NCBI GenBank assembly: GCA_000181795.3
Contig: CM012953.1
Location: 7,302,034 to 7,366,033 of the forward strand
Source of the DNA: Trichinella spiralis
Taxonomy: Eukaryota > Nematoda > Enoplea > Trichinellida > Trichinellidae
Reading direction: 5' to 3'
Length of the DNA stretch: 64,000 nt
Position 1 is the first letter of the stretch. Each line of letters begins with the position of its first letter. The notes beneath the pieces are model-generated. The model had not been told where the DNA came from. It saw nothing but the letters and a program-made list of their open reading frames with translations, and ran no database searches. A program made the translations under genes and the position numbers. Below are positions 50,609 to 62,013 of this stretch, piece after piece.

Positions 50609-51616
50609 AAAGAAATTTTTTCTTGTTTAGTAATATTCCTCTTCAATTGAACATCGTACTTTAATTATTTATAATTTATCTTTGCAAATTATTATTACTA
50701 AACTAAGTAAATAAATGGATGATCATCAGTTATCGTGCTGGATATCAGCTAGTCGCGTTCAGAAGCATCTTCTCAAAAGTGTTGAACAAATTCACTGAAT
50801 AATCATAGTTCAAAATATTTTTCAATAAACAACAATGCTGCAATTGTTCAATACGATTGATGAATAAAAAAGAGAAAAACCGATGGAAAATTGCATTCCA
50901 AACCTTTAAAAGTTATCCTTGATTTCAGATTAAAAGTGAATAAAGAATATGTGATCAATTTTAAAATCAACAGATAGCTTTGTAAAACACGAAATGGAAA
51001 CATTAAGCATAACAACGAAAACAATTTCGTGCAAAAAATTCACCACAACATGCAGAGCTAGTAAAGTCAACAACAGCAAGGGCTGTTTATAACTGGCGGG
51101 CTACATATTTTTACTTGTTACAACGTACATCCAGATATCTATCATTGAACAGTTGGCTGAGGCCAACACTACGGTTGATTATGAGCATGGAATGGAATGG
51201 AAAGTGAAAGAACAGTTAATCAATAAATTAAGAAAATAAATAATTTTCAATATACAAGCAGTTTATTTGAGCAGAATATTCAAGAAAAAAAAATAATGTT
51301 CTACAGTGAAAGGGACAGATGAAAAACGATCTCTCAAAAATGATCTAAAATCATGATGTTTCAGATTATGCTGACCACAAAAGATACTGGCCAAAAAAGT
51401 CCACCATCACCATAAATAACATAAACAAAAAGATAATACGGTCAACCACAGGTAGGTATAATCAAAAATAACAGCTTCATAATCATATGTGAAAAGATGC
51501 GCGTTTCAGAAATGCAGCCCGTTTTAGAAGCATGAAAATAAGGCAGTTAAAATGAAACACATCCTTATCGGAGATCAGAATCGGATGACACTTGTTTGGA
51601 CGTTAACGGACGCTGT
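50609..51616. other. Convergent intergenic region
   Basis: Between the 3' ends of the PAN gene (+) and the ankyrin gene (-). AT-rich, no gene seen. Confidence 0.5.
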
Positions 51617-54600
51617 TCAGCTTGTCGTCAACAACATTCTTTCGACTTCATCCAAATGGGATAGAAATTCTTCCGGCAACAATTTGTACTTGTCCTTCAC
51701 TTTGACGGTACATATAATTTTCGAATATTTCGAAAGTAAAACTTTGCGTTTACGACGGGCTGCACGCCTGTCCGAAACTTGCCTAGCAATGAATACTTTC
51801 AATTCGTAATATTGTTTCTGCGCCAGCATGTCACTTTCATGTTGCAAACGATGCAGTCGGGATTTCTACATAAAAATAATATATACACAACCGCAAGGAA
51901 CATTCCAACAAACTCAACAAATACATTTCAAACATTCAAAATTATAAAACATACCACCATTAAACAAATGTGAAAGTCAACTTTATATTAAAAAAAAATG
52001 TTTTTTTACACAACTGAAACATTTCAACAATCGATATACATATCAGCTGAAACTATATTACAAATAAAATTTGAAACAATATTTTGAAGCCAAAAATAAG
52101 TAAACAACAAATAACATCAAAACTTACTTTAAATTTAAATTGATATCAAATAAAAAAATTATGATCATGAGAAAATTCCCAACTTACTTTCTCTTTTTCA
52201 AAGCGTTTGAACGTCTGCTTGACTGACATTGGATTAAAATTTAATGGCACCGGCGTAGTGTAGTTCTGAATTGAAAAGTATTTTTTAAAATCATTATCAT
52301 TATTAAAGATCTCGACTGGAGGACGGAATATTGGTTTCAAAAATACCTTCTGGCGTAGAGATCTAATCAGATTTATCACATGCCCTTCGTAAAGCCACCG
52401 AACTGCAGTTACCGGTTGAACGGAATGCTTTGCAAAATGATTGCGATTCATAATCGCTACAATCTCTCTTTCACAGTTCCATCGTAGACGCCACTGCAAA
52501 CAGATTATAAAACTTAAAACAGAATTTTGGAATAAAAGTACAAAATAGAAGTATATATACTTAATGAAAAAATGTACTTTTATAATTCAAAATAAGGAAT
52601 GCTTTAATGTTTAATAAAATGTGTGATTGACTGAGGAACAAAAATTCTGCAATACCATTTCATCGTGAATTTTTTTCCGCAAATCCCATCTTTGCCTTTC
52701 CTGACAACCAAAAAATGCACACCATGCCACATTCAACCCCACGGGCATAGGTCGCTGAAAATATATTTTCCCTATGAAACTGCAATCAAACATAGAATAA
52801 GACAAAATAATTACCAATCGCTTTTTGTACACTTTGCAGCCAGGACGAGGCCATTTCAGTGTCTTGAAATGTGCAATTCCTGGAATTTCCGGGTAGCCAA
52901 CTGAACGCATCTGCATAATCGATTTAGCCCATTCTTTTCTTCTCTAAAAATTTTCCATTGAAAAATCATCTCAGGACAAAAGCAAACATACATACGTTTA
53001 GAATTTCAAGTGCTAATATTTAAAAAATTACGCTATTGGAAAATAACAGCTACAATATGCGCAAATTCATAAATATGCATGCTTTTCTAACTTACACAAC
53101 TGTATAACCAATAATAATGCGAATCTCCACTATGATCATCAATGTCCCAGAGATCACTGGCCGTAAAGGTCTCTTTTGGCTGTCTCGGCACGTATTCAAC
53201 TTGCAAATGTTTGAACTCTTCAAGATGATAAACCTGATCCGACTTGAAAGACAGCAAATAAGACTTTTTCGGTTTTTTCGTCTTAGGATTTCTCTGCTGT
53301 CGCCGAGAAGAACCTAAACAAATAATTTCTAATGTTCATAAATACTATTTATAAAAAAAACTCTTTCTATCAATGGAATTTTTTCATTTTTAAAAAAAAT
53401 ATTCCTATTGATACAGTTTTCAAAAATTTCAATAATAAAATTTACTTTTTTTGTTAAGCATTAGCTTCAACGGTGGCACTTTGTTATCACTTGATGATGC
53501 CAACTGTTCATCACTTTGTACAGCTCTGTAAGCTTTCGAAGATGAGGCTCGACTGACCGGCGTTGGATCGTCATTTAGACCGCTTGCACGAGAAGAAGCT
53601 TTACGACTTTGGGCTCCACGTCTGCACCTGGAACGAGCGGATGCTTTACGAGCTCGGGTTTTGCCGACGGTTGGATTTTCGACCGCCTCAGCCGGGGTGG
53701 GACGACTTTCATTTTCCGTATCCGAATCGTGAAATTCGTAAACATCACCAGCACCGGATGTGCCAGCGCCCCGGCCTACGCGTCGTCCACGATAACCAGC
53801 TGGTGGACGAGCAGCACCCCGGCGGCACATTGGTCGTTCAGACGCTGAAACTGTTTGCACAGCTCTAGCACAGCTCGGTGGGCGCCCGCGCCTGCCACGA
53901 CCTCGACCTGCAGCCCTCCCACGCGCTGCTCGAGTTCTACTGCTAGTTGATTCGTCATTTTGATGAACATGAGATGATTCGTCATCGTTCATGCCCAACA
54001 AACATGCATCTTCTTGGTCATTGTGAACGCTATTCACCATTCTACCTGCATCTTCTAGTAAAGTGTGAACGGCGGCCATGGATGCTACATCAATTGGCCT
54101 TTTTCCACCTGTAGTACACAATGCAGGATCAGCGTGATGTTTCAACAACAATTCTACAATCTATAAAAAAATGCACTTTTTTAAAAAATAACATGCTAAA
54201 TTATTCTGAAAAAATTCTCGCTACTTCTAAATGATTGTTTTTAGCGGCAACAAACAATGGAGTGGTGCCATCAATCGCAAGTTCATTTGCATCAGCACCT
54301 CTGGATAACAAATCCTCTACCATTGGACGGAGACCATTCAAACAAGCATAATGTAAACCAGAACTGTGTTTTACATTTTCTAAAAAATAAACATTGCAAA
54401 ATCTACCTTGCATTTTCAGCAATCTCAAACACCTAAAGCATGCTAAAAGTAACAGTCTTATTTCACTGGTATACAGTTCCTGGAAATATATTTCAAAATA
54501 CAAAATAAAATAATGAAATTGAAGTGAATAAAATATTCAATAAAAAATTTTGTTTTTAAATATATAAATCCGTCGTAATAAATTAAAAATAATTTTAAAG

Positions 54601-56499
54601 TTTGCGTAAAAATAAGCATACAATATCCTTCAACTATGAAACAGTTTACAGTTAAGTCATAAATTTCAAAACATTAAACAAAACTTAAACGCCTGATCAA
54701 TAAAAATCATATTTAAAATGCTCCTATAAAATCGACCGTTACTTCTAACATTAATTAATCTAAAAATGACAAACAAAAAAAAAAGAACTTTACATGCCAA
54801 AAATACAATTTGACATTTTACAGTAATAAACTTACAGATGCTGCATTTCTTTATAGGAAAAATGTTAACCTTAAAATGGTTTTTTCAATCGGCAAAAAAA
54901 TTACAATAAAAAAATGCACAGTTTACATTATTACATTATATCTTTTCGGTACCCATTACAAAAGAAATTCGTAAAAAATTAACACTAGGTAATTAATATT
55001 CAAATATATTTTCACTACGGATATTAACTGCTTATGACTGATTATTGTAGTGCAAGTACCGTAATGTGTTTATTATCATAAAAACAATCAAGTGCAATTA
55101 CCGTATACCAAAACCCAGTGATATACTGACAGTAGAAAGAAACATCCATTCTGTATAAATGCAGGTTCAATAAAAAAGACATCAAGATCGTTAAAGGACT
55201 ATTGTTACATCAAAATTTTCCTCTTATCAATTTAAAATAGGAAATTATATAACGTTATATAAATATAAATAAATATATATATATATACAATGGCATGTGG
55301 TGTACTATCAAAAACTTATATTAAACAGTTCTACTAGAAAAGCCATACGTACACTAAATGTAATGCTGCTTCTAAGAGTTTCTTGAAAATTCAGCATTAC
55401 AAAATTATCAAAATTTAACTACCATTAATCAAATTTAAGAATAAAATCTGCCGTACTATGCCATGTGTGCACTTCTAAGTTTGTCTTCTTTAGTAAAAGT
55501 AGAAACAGCTGAAATTTATAAAGCTGCAACTATATGCCGATAATCCTTTTTTACTTGACTTACTTAACAAATTGTCATAATGAGTGTATATTGACACTGC
55601 TGAACTTAATAAAATTAGCATTTAATAAAATAATTCATATTCAAAAAAATATGTACAATAAAATTTACCACTTCCATTTAAATCAACACAAAGCACTATT
55701 TAAACCATTACGTTCTCAAAATTAAAAATAATGTTAAAAGAAAATCATAAAAAATTTTTCGACAATCATATATTCCATAATTACCATTTCTTTATAGCAA
55801 GAAATTTTGATTTTTACAAATAAAATGCAATTAACTTCATAAAGAACTGCAATACAATGATGTAAAAAATTATAATTTCACTACTTAAAATTTTCTCTAA
55901 TGTTTTCTTTTTTATGACAAATTATGCATTCTCAATTATTGTAAAATTAAAATATTACCACCTACCAGTGATACCGTCTTGACGAACACAAGCACCGTTT
56001 TCTTCAATCTGTTGACAAGAACTAATTATACTAGGTCGTGTTGTCATACTTAACATAAATTTGAGCATGCCATTTGAAAGCCCTTCTTTATTAGACGAAC
56101 ACTTAGAAATAACTGCCGGATGCAAAGCATCATATGAGTATGTGGAATCTAAAAGCAGCAAATATAGTAATGGGCAGAAATAAAATAACCAGAAAACATT
56201 AAAATGCATAACAAACTGAATAACGATTTTACGAAAGCTATAACATTTTTTAAAAGAAATAGCACATCATATTTAAGAATAAAATTTATTTCCAAAACTA
56301 CTTTCATTGTGGAAACGTATACATAAAAAATACATTATATAAAAATTTCGAAATCTACTTTAATGATTAACGTAAATACAACTTTACAATACATATGACG
56401 TGTTTAAATTTTTTTAATTTTACCTTGAGATAAGTGGATTACATTTGGTGAATCAGATCCCGACGCATATTCATTTTTGTCTTCTAAATCTTGCTCCAT
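51617..56499 (-). CDS. Ankyrin-repeat nuclear protein, ANKRD11/12-like
   Basis: Nine exons join into 709 residues: 56499-56424, 56148-55966, 54379-54225, 54160-53446, 53313-53096, 52943-52815, 52754-52656, 52493-52188 and 51865-51617. Visible: ankyrin repeats (GLHYACLNGLRPMVEDLL, then DGTTPLFVAAKNNHLE joined to IVELLLKHHADP across an intron), a basic region with an AT-hook-like GRGRRGRPP, Ser/Lys-rich stretches, and a C-terminal part with FFGCQERQRWDLRKK, WRLRWNCEREIV and RLHRLQHESDMLAQKQYYEL. The order and spacing recall the C-terminal domain of vertebrate ANKRD11/12 (recalled, not aligned), which are transcriptional co-regulators. It is much shorter than those about 2,000-2,600-residue proteins. 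The start follows a CATACAG acceptor by 14 nt. Nuclear role inferred. Other ankyrin families remain possible. Confidence 0.75.
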
Positions 56500-57648
56500 A
56501 TTTAAACAATGCTGTATGCTATTCCAATCAAAGAGCAACAGCAACAATAGGGAAAAACATCCTATATAGTTTTTAACAATGTATTAAAATATTTTATAAA
56601 TTCTAAGATTAAATTTAATTAAAAAAATTTAAAGTACATTTTAAAAAGTAAGTAACTGCAGACATAACTGTGTAAAGCAAATTAAATTTTGCTGTGCAAA
56701 ACATGAATATCACCCCATTAAACAAAATGTTTATAAAACTACCATTCTGAAACACAGCGTATACATCACAATGTAAACATTTTGTAGCTACCAATATATA
56801 TACAAAATTTCATTTAAATAAAAAAATGTGCATGACAGAAATATAAATTTCACAAATATGAAAAATTTTATAACGAAAATAAATGCTGTAGAAGTTAGTA
56901 TCTCATACACAATAAATAAAAAATGCATTTGCACAATTGACAGTTTTCAACTTATATTAAATCATTCTTTAATTTTGCAAAATTTAAATCTATTAAAATT
57001 ATAATTCAATGTTAAAATTGTTTACAAATAAAATTAATAAAGCAAATGTCAAAAACAATAAATACATCATACTGTTACTAACCGTTATCAAATACCACAA
57101 AGGTATAGCATATAATTACTGCATAGTGCAGCAATAATAAAATTCAGGAACTAAATGAAGAGTATTTGAAATATATAATAATAATTTTCAGGCAAAAATT
57201 ATCAACACAAGCCCTTACAGTAATATCATAATGCAAGCACAACTTTAGTCTTGTTAACCAACATGAGACACTTTTTTATAATAGTGGAATGTTAATTTCT
57301 ACTGTATATAATATCATTTTCAATTTGGATAAGTTTATGAATTCTTTTTTTCAGTTAAAACGACAAATAAATTCAACTTCCAAAACTTTTTCTTTTAAAT
57401 CATACTTGACTGTCATACCCACAGTACTGTAATGCATACAGATATTCAAATCATATATTTTTTATCACCTTTTATGTGTAATGTAATAGGTTATCCACAG
57501 TATACATGTGGAATACAAATCTCATTTCCGAGCATAATTTACAAACATTTTCAAACTATCAATCATTTACTTTACAAACTGCAATTGTTGCAAATTTCAA
57601 TAAAATTAGTAAAAGTTTAAAATAGATCAGAAGAAGAAACTGCGGGAT
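56500..57648. other. Region between IER3IP1 and the ankyrin gene
   Basis: About 1.1 kb between two same-strand genes. AT-rich, no gene seen. Confidence 0.5.
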
Positions 57649-57882
57649 CTATCCAAAGCATAGTTTAAAAACAATTAGCAAAGAGTTCACAACAATCAGT
57701 GGAACTCGCATTACCGTTTGAATGGAATGAATAAAATTAGCTAGTCCTAATAATTTGTCGTTTCCACTTTTGCTTTCAGGAACGAGTCCAATTTTACGTA
57801 AAAAGCGATCTCGATTTAAAACAGCCAAAGCGTTTACAAATAAAATTGTCGATTCTAATAAGCTGTACAAGCCAAATGCCAT
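57649..57882 (-). CDS. IER3IP1: IER3IP1 / Yos1 small ER-Golgi membrane protein
   Basis: Single exon of 77 residues (human 82). Yos1-family proteins work with Yip1/Yif1 in ER-to-Golgi vesicle transport. Visible: MAFGLYSLLESTILFVNALAVL N-terminal hydrophobic segment, RFLRKIG, then RVPLIVVNSLLIVFKLCFG, with the conserved TVMRVPLI block of the family and a second membrane segment at the end. The ATG at 57882 lies 2 nt after a GTTATAG acceptor; the longer frame reading upstream has no ATG-supported advantage and includes acceptor sequence. Confidence 0.93.
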   Translation of the reverse strand: MAFGLYSLLESTILFVNALAVLNRDRFLRKIGLVPESKSGNDKLLGLANFIHSIQTVMRVPLIVVNSLLIVFKLCFG

Positions 57883-58535
57883 CTCTATAACATTATTTTG
57901 AAATATTAGCAAAAAAGAGGACAAAAACAAAATATAAAGCTTAAAAAGTTATGCCTTAAAAATTTTCAAATATTTGGATAAAACGCGATCAAAGGCATCA
58001 AATAAATTATAGACAATTTAAGTGATGACAAATAAAAAATTAATTATATTAAAAAAATACTTTCATTATAATATTAAACCTTCAAAAATGTACATGTTCA
58101 AGGAAAATAGGCTAAAATGATTAAAGATAAATGAAACATATTACTAATGTAACAATATTCAAAACCTAATTTCTCAAATTTGTCAAATTCATATACAGAT
58201 AAATGTAACTAAATTTAAATTTAAAACCAAAATCATTCCTGTTCTATCTTAGTTTTAACGTGATACCTTGCCACACCGACAATGATAAGAATATTTCTAA
58301 ATTTAACTTCGTTAATATTACTGTACATATAACACCATAGTAAAGATTCAAAAGTACAATTATTTGAAAACTTCGCCAATTAAATTATAATAAAAACAAC
58401 TGCAAATACATTTTAAATGTTATATAATTTTGGTACAATGAAATTAGTTGCTACAGAAATTATAAAATCTTAGTGTTTTTAACTGCTTATTGTAAGGAGC
58501 TTTCAATTTGACTTTTCATTTATTTTGCATAGCTG

Positions 58536-59115
58536 GAAAAGCGAGTAGACAATAGCTAACTGCTAGAAAGGGGTCTAACACGCCATATGCTGGGACAATT
58601 CTGATTTTTATTATGCATTGAAATCCTTGTTGCATTACTTTCGCTATTTTTCAGCCTGGTTTTGTCTGTGCGGCATTTAATTGTTCTCTCTCGCTCTGTT
58701 GATAGTAATTAATGCTTGTTACATTCCACGTACTCCCATCATTTTTTTAAATATAATATTATGCGATAATAATTAATGTAATAATTAATGCGATAATATT
58801 AGTAGATAATTGCATTAAATCAATAAAATTATGATTTTTATTAATTTCATTTTTATGAATTGTTTTCAATTTATCTTGTGTTAGACAATAATTATGATCA
58901 TGCAGTATTGTATTTTAAAACATAAAGAGAGTGTAATAACAAGCGCTGATTATGTGAAGAGAGAACAATTAAACGCCGTACAGACGAAGACCACACAGAA
59001 AAATAAAAAAAGTAATATAACACAGATTTCAACGAGTTGTTAGAATTCACTTGTCATATAGCTTATTAGACCACTATGTTGTCTAGGCAGTTAGCATTTG
59101 TCTAATCACGCTTAA
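58536..59115. mobile_element. Long imperfect inverted repeat (foldback/MITE-like)
   Basis: Left arm about 58536-58735 and right arm about 58928-59115 are inverted copies. The best core pairs 58656-58692 with 58959-58994 (both give TTTAATTGTTCTCTC next to CGTCTGTACGGC or TGTCTGTGCGGC). Similarity continues outward through GACAA..GCTAACTGC and GGTCTAA. An AT-rich spacer of about 190 nt separates the arms. No coding sequence. Outer ends and target duplication could not be fixed by eye. Interpretation as a non-autonomous foldback or MITE is inferred. Confidence 0.7.
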
Positions 59116-61300
59116 AAAACTTGTTGCCTAAAAATTTTGCGCAACTTGCTATTATGGACATGTACTTTTTGTATTATAATGTTATATGATTCTTAAATGA
59201 TATGCTTTAATTTAAATCATACTTATTATGGATTCTTTATTGTAAACAAAAATTTATTTTTTGAAATTAATACATGCAATGAAGGATTCTAATTTAATGA
59301 ATTAATATATTTCGTCTTTTTATAATTTTTCTTTAATTTATGCTTTAGTTCATGTAAATTGTGAATTGATCCTGTAAATTGACAATTAATAATTCTTTTC
59401 TGTTGTCGCGCACGTAACTGAAATTTACATAAAAGTAAAAAATTATTTTTAAAATCATATTTGTTTTTTTCTAATAAAGTAAAAAATGGAAGAAAAATGG
59501 TAATTGTAAATTAACAATGTACATACTTTTTACGATTTCATTGGTTCAAATTTTGGTTACATAGCTTCAGGTTACTCAAGAGGTTTTTATTAATATATAC
59601 GATCTTCGACAATATAGTTAGTAAAGTAAGCAGTTAATAATTAAGCAGCTTCTATTAAAAACCTCAATGAAAGATTATTTTTTAAGTTTAGCGGAAATGT
59701 ATTCCTTTAATGAGATTTTGATATCATTGGTAAGTTTAAAATTTTTATGTTATGAATGTTTTATTATATGCATTCGTGTGTGGAAAATTTAAGAATGTTC
59801 TCGATCAATAGACATATTGCGTAATGATTTCTCATAAAACAAAGAACATTTATCTCGTAGTAATTTTATAGTTATCCAGCATTCGTCTTTTTTAATAAAA
59901 AATTAAATTTTCAGATAGTTTTTAATGAAATCAAGATTGTAATTCTGCTCCACATTTGATTGTCAGACAACTGAAAATGTTTTTGCAAACTGTCTTTGCT
60001 TAATATTTTTTGGATATACCTTTATGTTATAGACTTCTTTTCTTTACTCTGGAGAAAAATAATAAGCATTTAAAATAATTTTTGCTATTTATTATTGTTT
60101 TCATTCAATGTAATTTTTGTTTTTTAAATTTAATTTCTGATTTTTAACTTTACGATTAAATTTTTAGAGGTTCAGTGATTCAGGAATTTTCAGTCTTCGA
60201 TAGAAGAGAAAATATGGCATATAGAATATATTCTGGTTTTCATTTTCCTTTTATTCTGTACAATCCAACTTCAGTTTTCCCATAGTGAAATATTGTTGTT
60301 TTCTATTGTATACTTTACGCTTTTCTGATTAAATAGTACTTTTACAAAGCTATTAACTTATTAGCTTGCAGCTAAATGGCCTGTAGAATAACCCCTCAAA
60401 AAGTGTACAAAGTGTATAAGTTAAATTTGTTTCTTATACGTATTCATAGAACAATATTTATTAGTTTCCAAAGTGTTATGTATGAGCGCTGCAGATCGTC
60501 TCACGTGAACAAATAAGAAATACGAGAATTGTAACCAAGGTTAAAAGAACTCTGTCCGCTTTAAATGTTCATTTCAGCTTTTCACCTTTAATAAAGTAAT
60601 TTATTTATATTTTTTGACGCGCGATGAACTTTTTCAATTCAAACGTTGTATTTGGTTTGTTGTGTGCTGATTTGCGCCTGATAAAAAATCTATTGGAATG
60701 CATTCAGCCGATTGCACTGGGAATTTCTCTTTATCCATGGTACTCTTGCACTGCTTGAAATTAATTTTCGGTGTATCATTTTGCTTGTTCAACAAAATAC
60801 TTTTGTATGACGGTACTAACAGCAAAACTTTACAAAAAATACAAGAAGAACAACTTCTACAAAGGTCTTCAGATGTAACATTATCTAAAAACAACAATTT
60901 GATTTTCAGCAGAGGAATTTAATTTCGGAAATATATGCATAATATTAAAACTCACTTGAAGAAAAATTCCCAGAAACTGTATATTCTCCTTTGCTCTAGG
61001 CTGGTTGCATATCGACATCGTTTATGCACATCTGTAATGATTCAAAGCATTTCACTCAATGAAGTGCGCTAATTGAATACTTCAAATGCTAAATGAATGT
61101 AATGGGATTTCATTGCAGTAATTTTCTCCTAACAATATTTTAATTATTTACTTATAAATTTACCAATTCAACACAGTTCGTTTGGAAAATAAAATTTTCC
61201 ATCAATTACAGTATTTTGAAAAGCAAGTGTTTTAAAAATTGTTTTATATTTTCATCTTTCAATTATAATTGTTAAGAATATCTTTTGAAAACTTTATTTT
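59116..61300. other. Gene-free stretch
   Basis: AT-rich. Two overlapping frames around 60634-60922 on opposite strands have no recognisable features. No gene supported. Confidence 0.4.
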
Positions 61301-61305
61301 GAGAT

Positions 61306-62013
61306 ATGCGGAACTGCGCGTCAGATGTACAACCAGCCGGCCCTGGTCAACGAAGAATTCCGTACGGTTGCTTCAGCTATCCACCGCCAGCTGGTCCTGC
61401 GTATTACGCTTACGCAGAACGATTTCACATTGCCGATTCCACGTCACCTTATGCTCAATATTATGGAAATAATATCTTGGCCGCCAAACCGAATGAAATG
61501 ACTTATTATAATTCTGCAGAACTGGCCGACATGTCGGACAGTTCAGTGCAAAATGGCTACTATATCCACGGTAGCAACGCTTATCCGGCAGTGATTGCGG
61601 CCGACGAATTCACCGTGCTTGACCAACTGCGGTCTTTCTCGCTGACCAATCCGAATGCACGTCACGTGAAACGGAAATTGATCATCGGCAGCCAGGTGTG
61701 GGAATTGGACTCGTCCGACGAAGAAGAAGATGTCGACTTCATGCATCGTATTGACGCGCAGCCAAAGAGCCAACGTTTATCCGAAGCTTCGGCTTCGGTG
61801 CCGCGAGTCCAAAGTGAATGTTCGGCTGGAAGTGACCGTTGGACGCCTTGCGGTCGAGCGTTGAACAGAAATGGCAATTGCCGTGGGCGGAACCGAAGAA
61901 AATTGCACACGGATAACGTGAACAACGGTCGAACGGGGCGTGGCAAAAGTACAATTGTCGACCAGCCGTGCTGCAGCATTTTACCTGATTCTTCGTCACG
62001 GCGAACTGTATGA
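61306..62013 (+). CDS. Orphan GC-rich reading frame, possibly a terminal exon
   Basis: 235 codons from the first ATG. The segment is much richer in G+C than its surroundings and begins and ends abruptly with the frame, which supports real coding sequence. Visible: a Pro/Tyr/Ala-rich N-terminus (YPPPAGPAYYAYAE), a central conserved-looking block (EFTVLDQLRSFSLTNP, RKLIIGSQVWELDSSDEEED) with a casein-kinase-like acidic serine cluster, and a Ser/Arg/Asn-rich C-terminus ending SSSRRTV. No signal peptide, membrane segment or domain that I recognise. A TTTTGAG acceptor overlaps the start, so it could be the last exon of a gene whose earlier exons I cannot find. Function unknown. Confidence 0.5.
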   Translation: MRNCASDVQPAGPGQRRIPYGCFSYPPPAGPAYYAYAERFHIADSTSPYAQYYGNNILAAKPNEMTYYNSAELADMSDSSVQNGYYIHGSNAYPAVIAADEFTVLDQLRSFSLTNPNARHVKRKLIIGSQVWELDSSDEEEDVDFMHRIDAQPKSQRLSEASASVPRVQSECSAGSDRWTPCGRALNRNGNCRGRNRRKLHTDNVNNGRTGRGKSTIVDQPCCSILPDSSSRRTV

